A DNA stretch of 64,000 nucleotides from Enterovibrio norvegicus FF-33 (GTDB taxonomy: Bacteria > Pseudomonadota > Gammaproteobacteria > Enterobacterales > Vibrionaceae): the NCBI RefSeq assembly GCF_000286835.2, contig NZ_AJYD02000038.1, forward strand, positions 1 to 64,000. Reading direction: 5' to 3'. Below the pieces are notes generated by a model. That model was not told the DNA's origin. It saw only the letters and a list, made by a program, of their open reading frames with translations, and did no database searches. The position numbers and the translations under genes are program-made. Shown here piece by piece: positions 29,264-38,106 of the stretch. Within the stretch, counting starts at the first letter, position 1. Each line of letters starts with the position of its first letter.

Positions 29264-30868
29264 TTATGCCACTTGAAGCAATTTCTGTTGGTGATCGAGG
29301 TACTCATCATAAGTGCCTTGGAAGTTAACCAGCGTCTTGCCTTTCACTTCGATAATAGAAGTGGCAAGAGACGAGACAAACTCACGGTCATGGCTAACAA
29401 AAATAAGCGTACCTTCGTAAACTTTCAATGCATTGTTTAGCGCTTCAATCGCTTCCATGTCCATGTGGTTGGTTGGTTCGTCCATGACAAGCACATTGAT
29501 GTCTTGCATCATTAACTTACCAAACAACAAACGGTTCTTTTCACCACCTGAACAGTTCTTCGCTTTCTTGTTCACATCATCGGCAGTGAACAGCAAACGG
29601 CCTAAAATACCGCGAACCATCAAATCATCGTGTTTCACTGTGCGCCACTGCGAGATCCAATCAAAGATGCTTAGATCGTTGTCGAAGTCAGCAGTGCTGT
29701 CTTGTGGGCAGTAACCAACTGATGCGTTTTCAGACCACTTAACAATGCCGTGGTTTTGTTCGATTTCGTTCACGAGGCAGCGCAACAGTGTTGTCTTACC
29801 CACGCCATTCTCGCCAATAACGGCTAAACGAGAACCAGCTTCAAGTAACAAGTTGCCGTTTTCAAACAGCAACTCGTCGTCAAAAGAGTGACCTAGATTT
29901 TGCAGTTCAAGGGCTTGACGATGCAGTTTCTTGCCTTCACCAAAATTAATAGACGGGCTCATGCGGCTAGACGACTTAACGTCGTCTAACTTAATTTTAT
30001 CCATCTTCTTCGCACGAGAACTCGCTTGTTTCGCTTTAGATGCGTTCGCACCAAAACGGTTAACAAAGTCCTGCAATTCACTTATCTCAGCCGCTTTTTT
30101 CGCGTTACCTGATAAGAGCTGATCGCGGATCAAGCTAGACGCCTCAAGGAAGTACTCGTAGTTACCTGGGTAAATACGTAGCTCACCGTAATCAATGTCT
30201 GCCATGTGGGTACATACAGAGTTCAAGAAGTGGCGATCGTGCGAGATGATGATCATCGTACACTTACGCTGGTTCAACTCTTCTGCAAGCCAGTTAATGG
30301 TGTGAATATCCAAGTTGTTGGTAGGTTCATCTAGCAACAAGATATCAGGGTTGGCAAACAAGGCTTGTGCAAGTAGCACACGCAGTTTCCAGCCTGGCGC
30401 AACGTGTTGCATCAGACCAAAATGCAATTCTTCTTCGATGCCCGCTTGAAGTAGGATGTCACCCGCGCGGCTTTCGGCGGTGTAGCCACCCATTTCGGCG
30501 AATTCGCTTTCTAGCTCAGCGACCTTCATACCATCTTCTTCACTCATTTCTGGCAGTGAGTAGATGCGCTCGCGCTCTTGTTTAACTTCCCATAGCTTGC
30601 GGTCACCCATGATCACGACGTCGATAACGTTGTTTTGTTCAAAGGCAAATTGGTCTTGGCTCAGTACGCCAAGCTTTAACCCAGGGGTGATTGATACGTT
30701 GCCCGAGCTTGGCGTCAGCGCACCGCTAAGAATCTTCATGAACGTTGATTTACCACATCCATTAGCTCCGATTAAGCCATAACGATTACCGTTACCGAAC
30801 TTAGCAGAAATGTTTTCGAATAATGGCTCGGCGCCGAATTGCATGGTGATGTTAGCGGTTGAGATCAA
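29264..30868 (-). CDS. ybiT: ABC-F ATPase YbiT
   Basis: A soluble duplicated ABC ATPase of the ABC-F group, which acts at the ribosome E site rather than in transport. The 534-residue protein has two Walker A motifs ([18 protein letters not shown]), two Walker B motifs ([24 protein letters not shown]) and the linker between domains. The first signature is the altered APGWKLR found in YbiT, while the second is CSGGEKNR. Similarity to E. coli YbiT is high along the whole length. The start appears to be TTG at 30868 with AGGA nine bases upstream. Single-gene unit. Confidence 0.92.
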   Translation of the reverse strand: MISTANITMQFGAEPLFENISAKFGNGNRYGLIGANGCGKSTFMKILSGALTPSSGNVSITPGLKLGVLSQDQFAFEQNNVIDVVIMGDRKLWEVKQERERIYSLPEMSEEDGMKVAELESEFAEMGGYTAESRAGDILLQAGIEEELHFGLMQHVAPGWKLRVLLAQALFANPDILLLDEPTNNLDIHTINWLAEELNQRKCTMIIISHDRHFLNSVCTHMADIDYGELRIYPGNYEYFLEASSLIRDQLLSGNAKKAAEISELQDFVNRFGANASKAKQASSRAKKMDKIKLDDVKSSSRMSPSINFGEGKKLHRQALELQNLGHSFDDELLFENGNLLLEAGSRLAVIGENGVGKTTLLRCLVNEIEQNHGIVKWSENASVGYCPQDSTADFDNDLSIFDWISQWRTVKHDDLMVRGILGRLLFTADDVNKKAKNCSGGEKNRLLFGKLMMQDINVLVMDEPTNHMDMEAIEALNNALKVYEGTLIFVSHDREFVSSLATSIIEVKGKTLVNFQGTYDEYLDHQQKLLQVA

Positions 30869-31390
30869 AGAAGTATTCCTAGGTATATAAGATTGGCTAA
30901 TCGCTGAATGAGAGTTGCCAAATCAACAGAAATTAAAGCACGAATGAATAGGCGGGGAATTATACAGATTTATTTAACAAATAACAGATGTGAGAGCTAA
31001 GTCACGTATGGGTATTTAAGACTATGTTTGTGGCGGTTGCATGGTCTATTAGCTATGCGTGTCTAGATTTGAAGTAGGCTGCATGCTGTTTGACGAAAAC
31101 GCCCTTCTTTTGCCTTAGTCACAAAGCATCAAAAAAGACGCATTTTTTCTAAAGGTTTAATGGTGTTCTACTGTGTACTAGCTCGTATCGATGTCTTATA
31201 GACGTGGTATGAAGCGCTCATCTCAACAATGTCAAAGTGACATTAAAGCACTGAAATTATAAATATTTATTTGCGAGAAATAGACGGCCAACTTGATCGG
31301 CTAAGCGAATGGACTCGCAAAGAGCATGCGCTAATCTAAACGTAATCAACACTTGCTTAACCTCCATTCGTTAACTTTACATCCTGCAAC
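30869..31390. other. Intergenic region between ybiT and the AraC-type regulator
   Basis: About 520 bases between divergent genes, A/T-rich, without a convincing gene. It should hold the ybiT promoter at the left and the regulator's promoter at the right. It contains the inverted repeat described at 31228-31244. No repeat family or RNA gene was recognised. Confidence 0.4.
31228..31244. promoter_or_regulatory. Inverted repeat AATGTCA-N3-TGACATT
   Basis: Two perfect 7-base arms separated by AAG, about 190 bases upstream of the AraC-type gene. The shape is that of a dimeric regulator site; the regulator is unknown. Confidence 0.4.
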
Positions 31391-31404
31391 ATTGTTGCAA
31401 CAAT
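31391..31404. promoter_or_regulatory. 14-bp palindrome upstream of the AraC-type regulator
   Basis: ATTGTTGCAACAAT is a perfect palindrome ending 28 bases before the ATG of the regulator. Its place near the ribosome site suggests a repressor or autoregulation site. Confidence 0.45.
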
Positions 31405-31432
31405 TTGAGTGTTGTAGTTGGAAGTGGCTCAA

Positions 31433-32494
31433 ATGAATGCATATTACTCTACGTTAAGTGGTTGGATTATCCCTGTTACTCGAGCAATGAAATCGCTAGA
31501 TCTCGATCCAGTGAAAACATTGGAGATGTTTGATATCGACCCTGCAGAAGTTAACGATCCGGAAGGGCGGATTTGTGTCGAGAGTCTAGGGAATCTTTTT
31601 ACCTTCTGTAATAAGCGTGTGGGAAACCGTCAATTCAATATAGAAGTGGCGCGTTCTTTTCACCCTTCGGCGTTGCACGCGTTGGGTTATGCCGTGCAGT
31701 CGGCGTTCAGCTTGCAAGAAGCGTTAGAACGTGTGAGCCAGTACAAGCGAGTTGTATCGAATTGCAGCAACATGGACACCTACGAATCGGGCGATGAACT
31801 TATCGTTGAACTCGTCGTATATCGCTATACCGATAGCGGTAGATTGGTGCTATCTCCAGACCTTATCGAGTCATTTCTAGCGACACTTGTGCAGCTATCG
31901 CGAGATTTGGTAGGTGGCGATATCGACCCTATTAAGATCCAATGCACCTTTGAGCGTTCAAGTGATGATTGCCCTGTAGTTTCTGAGTTCTTCAACTGCC
32001 CAATCGAATACGGCTGCGAACGCAATGCTGTAGTGCTTGATTTAGAGCAAGCCAAAGAGCGGGCATTTGGCAATAATCCCGCCATTAATCAGTTGCACAT
32101 CGAAATACTCAATAAGTTCATGAGCCGAGTGGATAAGACAAACCTGACTTACCTCATCGAAAGTAAAATCCTAGAAGAATTACCCATGGGCGCACCTTCA
32201 CAAGCCGATGTCGCGAAACAACTTGGGTTGAGTTTGCGTAATTTGCAACGCAAGCTGAGCGAACAGGGCACCTGCTACAAAGAAATTCTGGATAACACCC
32301 GTAAACGATTAACACTGAGCTACATTAAACAACCCCACATGAGTATCAGCGAGATTGGCTATTTGGTTGGTTTTTCCAATGTGGCCAACTTTAATCGTGC
32401 TTTTCGTCGTTGGGAAGGGTGTGCACCTGGGGAGTATCGTCACAATTATCTTTCTACAAACTCAATGATCGAGCACATCCATCCTAGAGCTTAA
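31433..32494 (+). CDS. AraC-family transcriptional regulator
   Basis: A 353-residue regulator. The N-terminal two thirds match the 'arabinose-binding' domain of the OruR/ArgR-like AraC subgroup (LGYAVQSAFSLQEALERVSQY). The C-terminal part has the double helix-turn-helix (QADVAKQLGLSLRNLQRKLSEQG and ISEIGYLVGFSNVANFNRAFRRW). The ATG at 31433 is preceded by GGAAG. It is followed in the same direction by an aldehyde dehydrogenase and an acyl-CoA ligase, so it probably activates them in response to a lipid or aromatic compound (inference). Confidence 0.88.
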   Translation: MNAYYSTLSGWIIPVTRAMKSLDLDPVKTLEMFDIDPAEVNDPEGRICVESLGNLFTFCNKRVGNRQFNIEVARSFHPSALHALGYAVQSAFSLQEALERVSQYKRVVSNCSNMDTYESGDELIVELVVYRYTDSGRLVLSPDLIESFLATLVQLSRDLVGGDIDPIKIQCTFERSSDDCPVVSEFFNCPIEYGCERNAVVLDLEQAKERAFGNNPAINQLHIEILNKFMSRVDKTNLTYLIESKILEELPMGAPSQADVAKQLGLSLRNLQRKLSEQGTCYKEILDNTRKRLTLSYIKQPHMSISEIGYLVGFSNVANFNRAFRRWEGCAPGEYRHNYLSTNSMIEHIHPRA

Positions 32495-32620
32495 CGACTC
32501 ACACTCCCGCCCACTTTAAAGCCAAGTCGACTGGTCTTTGATCCTCTATTTTCACATTTCCTATCATCGTTTTAATTCTGCATCGTCGCGTGTGGGATAA
32601 GTCTTTGGCGCAAATTAACA

Positions 32621-32632
32621 ATCAGATCTGAT
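32621..32632. promoter_or_regulatory. 12-bp palindrome upstream of the aldehyde dehydrogenase gene
   Basis: ATCAGATCTGAT is a perfect palindrome 56 bases before the ATG of the aldehyde dehydrogenase, in the short gap after the AraC-type gene. It may be an operator; AraC-family proteins usually prefer direct repeats, so another factor is possible. Confidence 0.35.
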
Positions 32633-32688
32633 CTCGAATACTTCATATTGGAACCAAGCGCACTGCCGTACCAATACAAGGAGTTCCT

Positions 32689-34146
32689 ATGAGTAATGCA
32701 GAGCAAATCCCAGATAGCGTGATAGCTGAAAGTTTGGTAGCAACGGCAAAAACGCAAATGGTCAGTTTGTTTGAGCGCCAGAAAATGGCGTTTGATAAAG
32801 ACCGTTTTCCACGTTACGAACAGAGAGTGCGTGAGCTGAAACAGCTTAAGCAGGCAATTTTGATAAACAAACAAGATTTGCTTAATGCGCTAGAAACGGA
32901 TTTTGGTTACCGCAGTCATGATGAAAGCATGTTGGGTGACATTTTCTCTTCTATTTCTTCTGTGGATTACACACTGAAGCACTTACAGCGATGGATGAAG
33001 CCACAAAAACGTGCCGTTGGCATCGTGTTTCAGCCGGCACATGCGAAGGTTGTTTATCAACCTAAAGGGGTGGTAGGTATTATTGCGCCTTGGAACTATC
33101 CGGTGTTTCTTACCATCGGGCCTTTAGTGGCGGCACTGGCTGCGGGTAATCGCGCCATGATTAAAATGTCCGAATACACGCCAAACACCAATGCTGTATT
33201 GGTGAAGTTATTAGCAGGTATCTTTGATTCCAGCAAAGTGGGCGTTACCTTGGGAGAAGCGGAAGTGGCGCAGGCTTTTTCTGGTTTACCGTTTGATCAT
33301 CTTCTGTTTACAGGATCAACGGAGGTCGGTCGACATGTCATGAGGGCGGCGGCTGAAAATTTAGTTCCGGTAACACTGGAATTGGGGGGTAAATCACCCG
33401 TGATTATCGATGACAAAATCCCGCTCGGTGAAGCGGTTAAGCGCTTTATCTATGGGAAAACCATGAATGCAGGTCAAACCTGCGTGTCACCAGATTATGT
33501 GTACTGCCCTAAAAGTCGGGTGAATGAATTGGTTGCTGCCATACGGTTGCGACATGAATCGATGTATCCGTCACTTGATGGCTTTTCAAAACGAACGCGC
33601 ATTATCAATCGACGGCAACATGGCCGATTAGTGGGCTATTTAGAGCAAGCCAAATCACTCGGCGCGGAAGTGATCCCTTTGGGGGAAGTGCCCACGGACC
33701 AGGATGAATGTTATATGCCGTTGACCTTGATCATTGGAAGTGATCGAACAATGACAGTGATGCAAGAAGAGATATTTGGGCCCATATTGCCCATTATTGG
33801 ATACGACGACTTGAGCCAAGTGATTGATAGTATAAATGCCAACTCGCGCCCGCTGGGGCTCTACATTCAAAGTTTCGACAAACACTTTCAGAATACGGTA
33901 TTGAACAACACCCATGCAGGTGGTGTGTGTATCAATGATGCGGCATTTCATGTGGTGGTGGATGACCTACCTTTTGGGGGAACAGGTGATTCAGGCTTAG
34001 GCAGCTATCACGGTGTAGAAGGGTTTCGAACTTTCTCTCATGCGAAGTCCGTGTTTAGTCGCGGTAGGCTGTTCTTCGCTGACATGCTATTTCCACCCTA
34101 TGGAACGCGACTGCATCAATGGTTTTATCGGTTTTTTGTCCGCTAA
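32689..34146 (+). CDS. Coniferyl-aldehyde-dehydrogenase-type aldehyde dehydrogenase
   Basis: An NAD(P)-dependent aldehyde dehydrogenase of 485 residues, of the class annotated as coniferyl aldehyde dehydrogenase and close to long-chain fatty aldehyde dehydrogenases. Motifs are APWNYP (133-138), the glycine motif FTGSTEVG, the general base Glu231 in LELGGKSP and the nucleophile Cys265 in GQTCVSPDY. The C-terminal region is hydrophobic and basic (about 455-485), which suggests membrane contact as in class 3 fatty-aldehyde enzymes. AAGGAG precedes the ATG. The next gene encodes an acyl-CoA ligase, so aldehyde to acid to acyl-CoA is the likely flow. Confidence 0.88.
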   Translation: MSNAEQIPDSVIAESLVATAKTQMVSLFERQKMAFDKDRFPRYEQRVRELKQLKQAILINKQDLLNALETDFGYRSHDESMLGDIFSSISSVDYTLKHLQRWMKPQKRAVGIVFQPAHAKVVYQPKGVVGIIAPWNYPVFLTIGPLVAALAAGNRAMIKMSEYTPNTNAVLVKLLAGIFDSSKVGVTLGEAEVAQAFSGLPFDHLLFTGSTEVGRHVMRAAAENLVPVTLELGGKSPVIIDDKIPLGEAVKRFIYGKTMNAGQTCVSPDYVYCPKSRVNELVAAIRLRHESMYPSLDGFSKRTRIINRRQHGRLVGYLEQAKSLGAEVIPLGEVPTDQDECYMPLTLIIGSDRTMTVMQEEIFGPILPIIGYDDLSQVIDSINANSRPLGLYIQSFDKHFQNTVLNNTHAGGVCINDAAFHVVVDDLPFGGTGDSGLGSYHGVEGFRTFSHAKSVFSRGRLFFADMLFPPYGTRLHQWFYRFFVR

Positions 34147-34236
34147 TCATATGCTCTCTTCGCTAGATTAGGGAGAGACCTCTGGCGAGACAGTTGCCCT
34201 AGCTTGGGTTTGGTTTGACGAAAAGGAGAATTCCCC

Positions 34237-35817
34237 GTGTTTCGAACTGACAGTGAAAATAACAGTAAAAACCTAGCGCGCTATATCGTGCAGGCATGTG
34301 AAGAGTACGGTGACAAAACAGCGTTCTATTGTGGGCCCGCACAACTTAGCTATCGTGATGTGGAAGAGAGATCGAGAGCGTTAGCGTGCTGGTTCCAAAC
34401 TCATACCGCGTTGCAACCGGGTGATCGCATTGCCATTCAGCTACCTAACATTCTTGAGTTTCCTATTGTCGCGTTTGCAGCATTGCGAGCGGGCCTGGTG
34501 TTGGTGAATACCAATCCTTTATATACACAGCGAGAAATGCTGCACCAATTTTCTGATTCAGGCGCCAAAGCCATTGTGATTTTTTCTCCGTTTGCAGAAA
34601 AGCTTTCGGGGATTATTGATCAAACCGATATCGAGGTGGTGATTTACACCACCGCAGGCGAGTTACCAAATATTGAATGCCAAAAAGACATTAATCAGAC
34701 CGATTTAAACAGCGCCTTGGCTGCCTGTGAAGGTGAAACATTAATGCCTGTTATCGTTCCGCCCGATGCCGTGTGCATGTTGCAATACACTGGGGGAACC
34801 ACAGGAAGGGCAAAGGGCGCTTGCTTGACCCATCACTCTGTACTTAGCAATGCGATGCAATTGTCTGAAAGGTTATCTACCACGATTGAGCCGGGTAAAG
34901 AGATCTTTGTCTGTCCCTTGCCGCTGTATCACATTTACGCGTTTGCGGTGAATTTGATCCTGTTTTTCTCTCAAGGGCATGCCAACATCCTGATCCCAAA
35001 CCCAAGGGATTTGGATAGCTTCGTTGCCTTGATTAAACCCCACAAATTTACAGGTATGGCTGGCATTAATACGTTGTTCGTTGGTTTGTGCCAGCACGCG
35101 GGCTTTCGTGATCTAGATTTTTCCCATTTGAAAATGACGGTATCGGGTGGCACCGCGCTTATCGATAGCGCCAGAATGGCGTGGAAAGAGGCGACGGGCG
35201 GGGAGATCACCGAAGGTTATGGCATGTCTGAAACATCGCCAGTGATTAGCATCAATTACCCCGGTAAAGAGCATTATGGGACAGTGGGGCAGGCTCTGAT
35301 TGGAACACAGGTCGAGATCTGGGATGTAAATGATTCGCCAGTGCCGCAGGGAGATGTGGGGCAAATCGTTGTAAAAGGCCCACAGGTGATGAAAGGCTAC
35401 TGGAAGAACCCTGAAGAAACCGCAGAGGTTTTAACCGCTGATGGTTACTTTAAAACCGGAGATATGGGAATGATTTTGGATGATAGCTGCATTCAAATTG
35501 TTGACCGACTCAAGGACATGATTTTGGTGTCCGGTTTTAACGTTTACCCCAGCGAGGTTGAACAAGTGTTGTGTTCACATCCTGACGTTATAGAAGTTGC
35601 CGTGGTTGGTGTGCCAGACCCGGTCACTGGCGAAGCCGTCGACGCCTATATCACAGCAAAAGAATCCATTGATATTGGCGAGATCAAGCAATACTGCCGT
35701 GAGAATCTAACTGCCTACAAAATACCAAAAAAGATCACTGTCGTTAACGAACTGCCTAAATCAGCCGTGGGTAAGATTTTACGACGTGAGCTGAGGGTGA
35801 AACCCAATGCGCTTTGA
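34237..35817 (+). CDS. Long-chain acyl-CoA ligase (FadD-like)
   Basis: An AMP-forming ligase of 526 residues that joins a carboxylic acid, probably long-chain fatty, to coenzyme A. Family motifs are YTGGTTGRAKGA (P-loop, about 187-198), GYGMSETSP, FKTGDMG, DRLKDMILVSGFNVYPSEVE and the catalytic lysine in PKSAVGKILRREL near the C terminus. The start is GTG at 34237, with AAGGAG eight bases upstream. It follows the aldehyde dehydrogenase by 90 bases and ends at a strong terminator. The exact substrate cannot be read from the sequence. Confidence 0.9.
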   Translation: MFRTDSENNSKNLARYIVQACEEYGDKTAFYCGPAQLSYRDVEERSRALACWFQTHTALQPGDRIAIQLPNILEFPIVAFAALRAGLVLVNTNPLYTQREMLHQFSDSGAKAIVIFSPFAEKLSGIIDQTDIEVVIYTTAGELPNIECQKDINQTDLNSALAACEGETLMPVIVPPDAVCMLQYTGGTTGRAKGACLTHHSVLSNAMQLSERLSTTIEPGKEIFVCPLPLYHIYAFAVNLILFFSQGHANILIPNPRDLDSFVALIKPHKFTGMAGINTLFVGLCQHAGFRDLDFSHLKMTVSGGTALIDSARMAWKEATGGEITEGYGMSETSPVISINYPGKEHYGTVGQALIGTQVEIWDVNDSPVPQGDVGQIVVKGPQVMKGYWKNPEETAEVLTADGYFKTGDMGMILDDSCIQIVDRLKDMILVSGFNVYPSEVEQVLCSHPDVIEVAVVGVPDPVTGEAVDAYITAKESIDIGEIKQYCRENLTAYKIPKKITVVNELPKSAVGKILRRELRVKPNAL

Positions 35818-35876
35818 TTAACCAACGCAGCAAATCCTTTCTTTGTCCTTTACTGTTGCTATCGCAACAGTTTTAC

Positions 35877-35907
35877 GCCCCAGCATGAGCCTGTTGGGGC
35901 TTTTTTT
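35877..35907 (+). terminator. Terminator after the acyl-CoA ligase gene
   Basis: GCCCCAGCA pairs with TGTTGGGGC (one G-T pair) around a 6-base loop, followed by seven T. Confidence 0.88.
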
Positions 35908-36014
35908 GTGAATAGTTTTAGTCCATAGAAGGTGGCACATTGGGTACCGAGTTTATGTTTCTTAAAGCGGTGCAGCGGCACATACATCAGAACCATATGT
36001 TAACGTAACGACAT

Positions 36015-36038
36015 AAAAAAGCCCGGTAAACCGGGCTG
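36015..36038 (-). terminator. Terminator after the FadL-family gene
   Basis: AGCCCGG and CCGGGCT form a 7-bp stem with a 4-base loop; on the minus strand TTTTTT follows. Confidence 0.85.
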
Positions 36039-36099
36039 AGTCAAAGTGGTAACGTGTTTTTGGACGTGCTTATACAAAAAGCGTATTCAAAAACATCTA

Positions 36100-37359
36100 T
36101 TAAAAACGATAGTTCGCTTGAGCCCCAAGGATCACGAGGTAACCTTTGGTTTGATAGTCTTGCTCTCCCACAAACAAACTCGTTTCCGTATAGCTTTCGT
36201 TTGATCTATCCATATATGCAAGGCCAAGATCAAAAGACCATTCAGCGCTGTGTTGGTAATTTAGGCCAGCGGCATACCAAAAGGCGTCTTGATCGGGAAT
36301 GCTTAATGTCGTCGTGCCTGCCTTTTCATCTAATGCCACACCCGCTCTGAGTTTGATTGCTTGATTGAGCTGATATGTCGCACCAAAGGACCAGCGCCAG
36401 CTATCGTCGTACGTTTCTGGCTTGTTAAAACAGGTGCCACCAGTAACAGAACAACCCGTGCCAGTTGCTTTGAATTCGGTGTAGTCACTCCATTGTGTCC
36501 ATAGCGCACTGTAGTGCACAGCGAATGTATGGTTCAGTTGATGAAAGCCGGAAAATTCAACGGTAGCAGGTAAGGGGACGTCTGATTGACTGTCTACAGA
36601 TCCTCCGCCGGGGATAGCGACTAAGCCAGGGGTATGGTCAGTGAAATCACCACCGAGTTCCAGATCAACACCGGCGCGATAAGCCAAGCCAAAGCGATTG
36701 TTCTCATCAAGTTCAACCAATGCACCCAAATTCCAGCCTAACGCCCAGTCATCAGCTTCCCAACTAAGAATTTTACTTGAAGGAGACACAGGATTTACTG
36801 CGCCGTAATGGCGGTTAACTTCACCGGTTGCATAGATAAGGCTGACACCAGCACCCACACTAAACATAGGATTGATACGGTAAGAGATTGAAGGATTAAG
36901 ATTTACTGACAGCAATGAGGTGTCGCCACCAATGTCACCTGCGGCAAAATCATCTTTTAAATCAGTTCCTAGCCCATAGTTTGAGTAAAAGCCAAGCCCG
37001 AAGGCCAGTTGTTCATTGAGAGGTTGGACATAGTAGGTGGAGGGCACAAATTGTGAGGGCACCGTGTCATCGGATGAAAGCGCATCTGAACTTCCTGTGA
37101 CATCAATATCCGCATCGAAGTAGATCATGGCGCCAGAAATTTCGGCCTGCTTAAACAGGGCCATGAGTGCTGGATTTCGTCCCATGGCAGCCGCAGAGTC
37201 GCCAATCGCCGCTTCACCTGCGTACGCGCGTCCTAGCCCGCTGACAGAGTCAAAGGCGATCTGATAGCCAGCTGCGTTTGCATTACCAAAACTTAGTATT
37301 GATGCAACGAGCAGTGCCGCTTGTGACAACTTAACTTTAGGGGAGTGTGACATTAACAT
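36100..37359 (-). CDS. FadL/OmpP1-family outer membrane transporter
   Basis: A 419-residue outer-membrane beta-barrel of the family that moves long-chain fatty acids and other hydrophobic compounds across the outer membrane. A signal peptide (cleavage after NANA, near residue 30) is followed by AGYQIAFDSVSGLGRAYAGEAA, the N-terminal hatch of FadL, including the conserved GLGRAYAG and NPA stretches. The chain ends with alternating strands and a terminal Phe. The ATG at 37359 is chosen because GGAGG stands five bases upstream. It converges on the acyl-CoA ligase gene and lies next to the lipoxygenase-like gene, so its cargo may be fatty acids or oxidised fatty acids. Confidence 0.9.
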   Translation of the reverse strand: MLMSHSPKVKLSQAALLVASILSFGNANAAGYQIAFDSVSGLGRAYAGEAAIGDSAAAMGRNPALMALFKQAEISGAMIYFDADIDVTGSSDALSSDDTVPSQFVPSTYYVQPLNEQLAFGLGFYSNYGLGTDLKDDFAAGDIGGDTSLLSVNLNPSISYRINPMFSVGAGVSLIYATGEVNRHYGAVNPVSPSSKILSWEADDWALGWNLGALVELDENNRFGLAYRAGVDLELGGDFTDHTPGLVAIPGGGSVDSQSDVPLPATVEFSGFHQLNHTFAVHYSALWTQWSDYTEFKATGTGCSVTGGTCFNKPETYDDSWRWSFGATYQLNQAIKLRAGVALDEKAGTTTLSIPDQDAFWYAAGLNYQHSAEWSFDLGLAYMDRSNESYTETSLFVGEQDYQTKGYLVILGAQANYRF

Positions 37360-37637
37360 TTTGACCTCCATGGTTTCGATTAGTTAATGCAAATGCTTTC
37401 CGTGTTATAGAAAGGTGCATATTGATGTTAAGTGCCAACTGAATAATCGGTTTGTCTTGGTGTGCCAGAAGACTATCAGCAACCAAAGAATGCCTTTGTA
37501 GCGGCAGGTGTAGAGTGCCGAAATAGTGCCAAAAGGTATGATATGACGTGATTTCTTAGCAATTTGCTGCGTAGACCATACACCGTTAATTGGGGAGCAT
37601 AAAAAGCGGGGAGATCGAAGGTATCGCTCAACGGCGC
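37360..37637. other. Intergenic region upstream of the FadL-family gene
   Basis: About 280 bases that should carry the promoter of the FadL-family gene. A small open frame of 82 codons here has no ribosome site and no recognisable product. No repeats seen. Confidence 0.4.
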
Positions 37638-37670
37638 AAAAAAATGAGGCCATGATGATATGGCCTCATT
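37638..37670 (-). terminator. Terminator after the Tat-signal protein gene
   Basis: ATGAGGCCAT and ATGGCCTCAT form a 10-bp perfect stem with a 6-base loop. On the minus strand TTTTTTT follows. Confidence 0.85.
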
Positions 37671-37691
37671 GTATGTTGGTTCTAACCAATA

Positions 37692-38060
37692 TTAAGCATG
37701 GATATAGCGAATAAAATATTCCATCAACTGGAACTCTTGCTGCAAGCCAGCAAAGGCTTTTTTGAAATCAGTGCCAGGTGGGCTGGTTTCAACCATTCCT
37801 TTTGCAAATTCCGCTATCTGTTCATCTTTTACTGTTTTTGAGTACGTCAGGTTTTTCTTTATTGCGACGAACACGTCTTGCTCAGGGGACGATAATTCGA
37901 ACTCCTCAGCCGCAGCAAGCGATTTAGCATTGTCTGTCGTTGACGCTAATGCACGTTTTGGCTGCTTCCAAATGTTGATTTGAGACAGCGCCAGACAAGA
38001 TCCCCCTGCAATGAGAAGGGTTCGCATCGTTGCTCTTCGTGTTAAATCAATTTGTTTCAT
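37692..38060 (-). CDS. Small Tat-signal exported protein, partner of the lipoxygenase-like gene
   Basis: A 122-residue protein of unknown family. The N terminus has paired arginines (TRRATMRTLL) followed by a hydrophobic run (about 14-27), like a twin-arginine export signal. The mature part is helical, about 85 residues. The architecture, a short Tat-signal subunit encoded beside a larger enzyme without a signal, recalls the small subunits of some membrane dehydrogenases, which carry their partner through Tat. GGAGACC precedes the ATG. It is 46 bases downstream of the lipoxygenase-like gene on the same strand and shares its terminator, so the two form an operon. Confidence 0.7.
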   Translation of the reverse strand: MKQIDLTRRATMRTLLIAGGSCLALSQINIWKQPKRALASTTDNAKSLAAAEEFELSSPEQDVFVAIKKNLTYSKTVKDEQIAEFAKGMVETSPPGTDFKKAFAGLQQEFQLMEYFIRYIHA

Positions 38061-38106
38061 ATTGGGTCTCCAAAAACTTCAATGTCAAAGCCGTCGTTCC
38101 AAGTCA

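Noticed and set aside
37405-37653. An 82-codon frame on the minus strand upstream of the FadL-family gene
   Set aside because: It overlaps the terminator hairpin of the neighbouring operon, lacks a ribosome site and has the composition of non-coding DNA.
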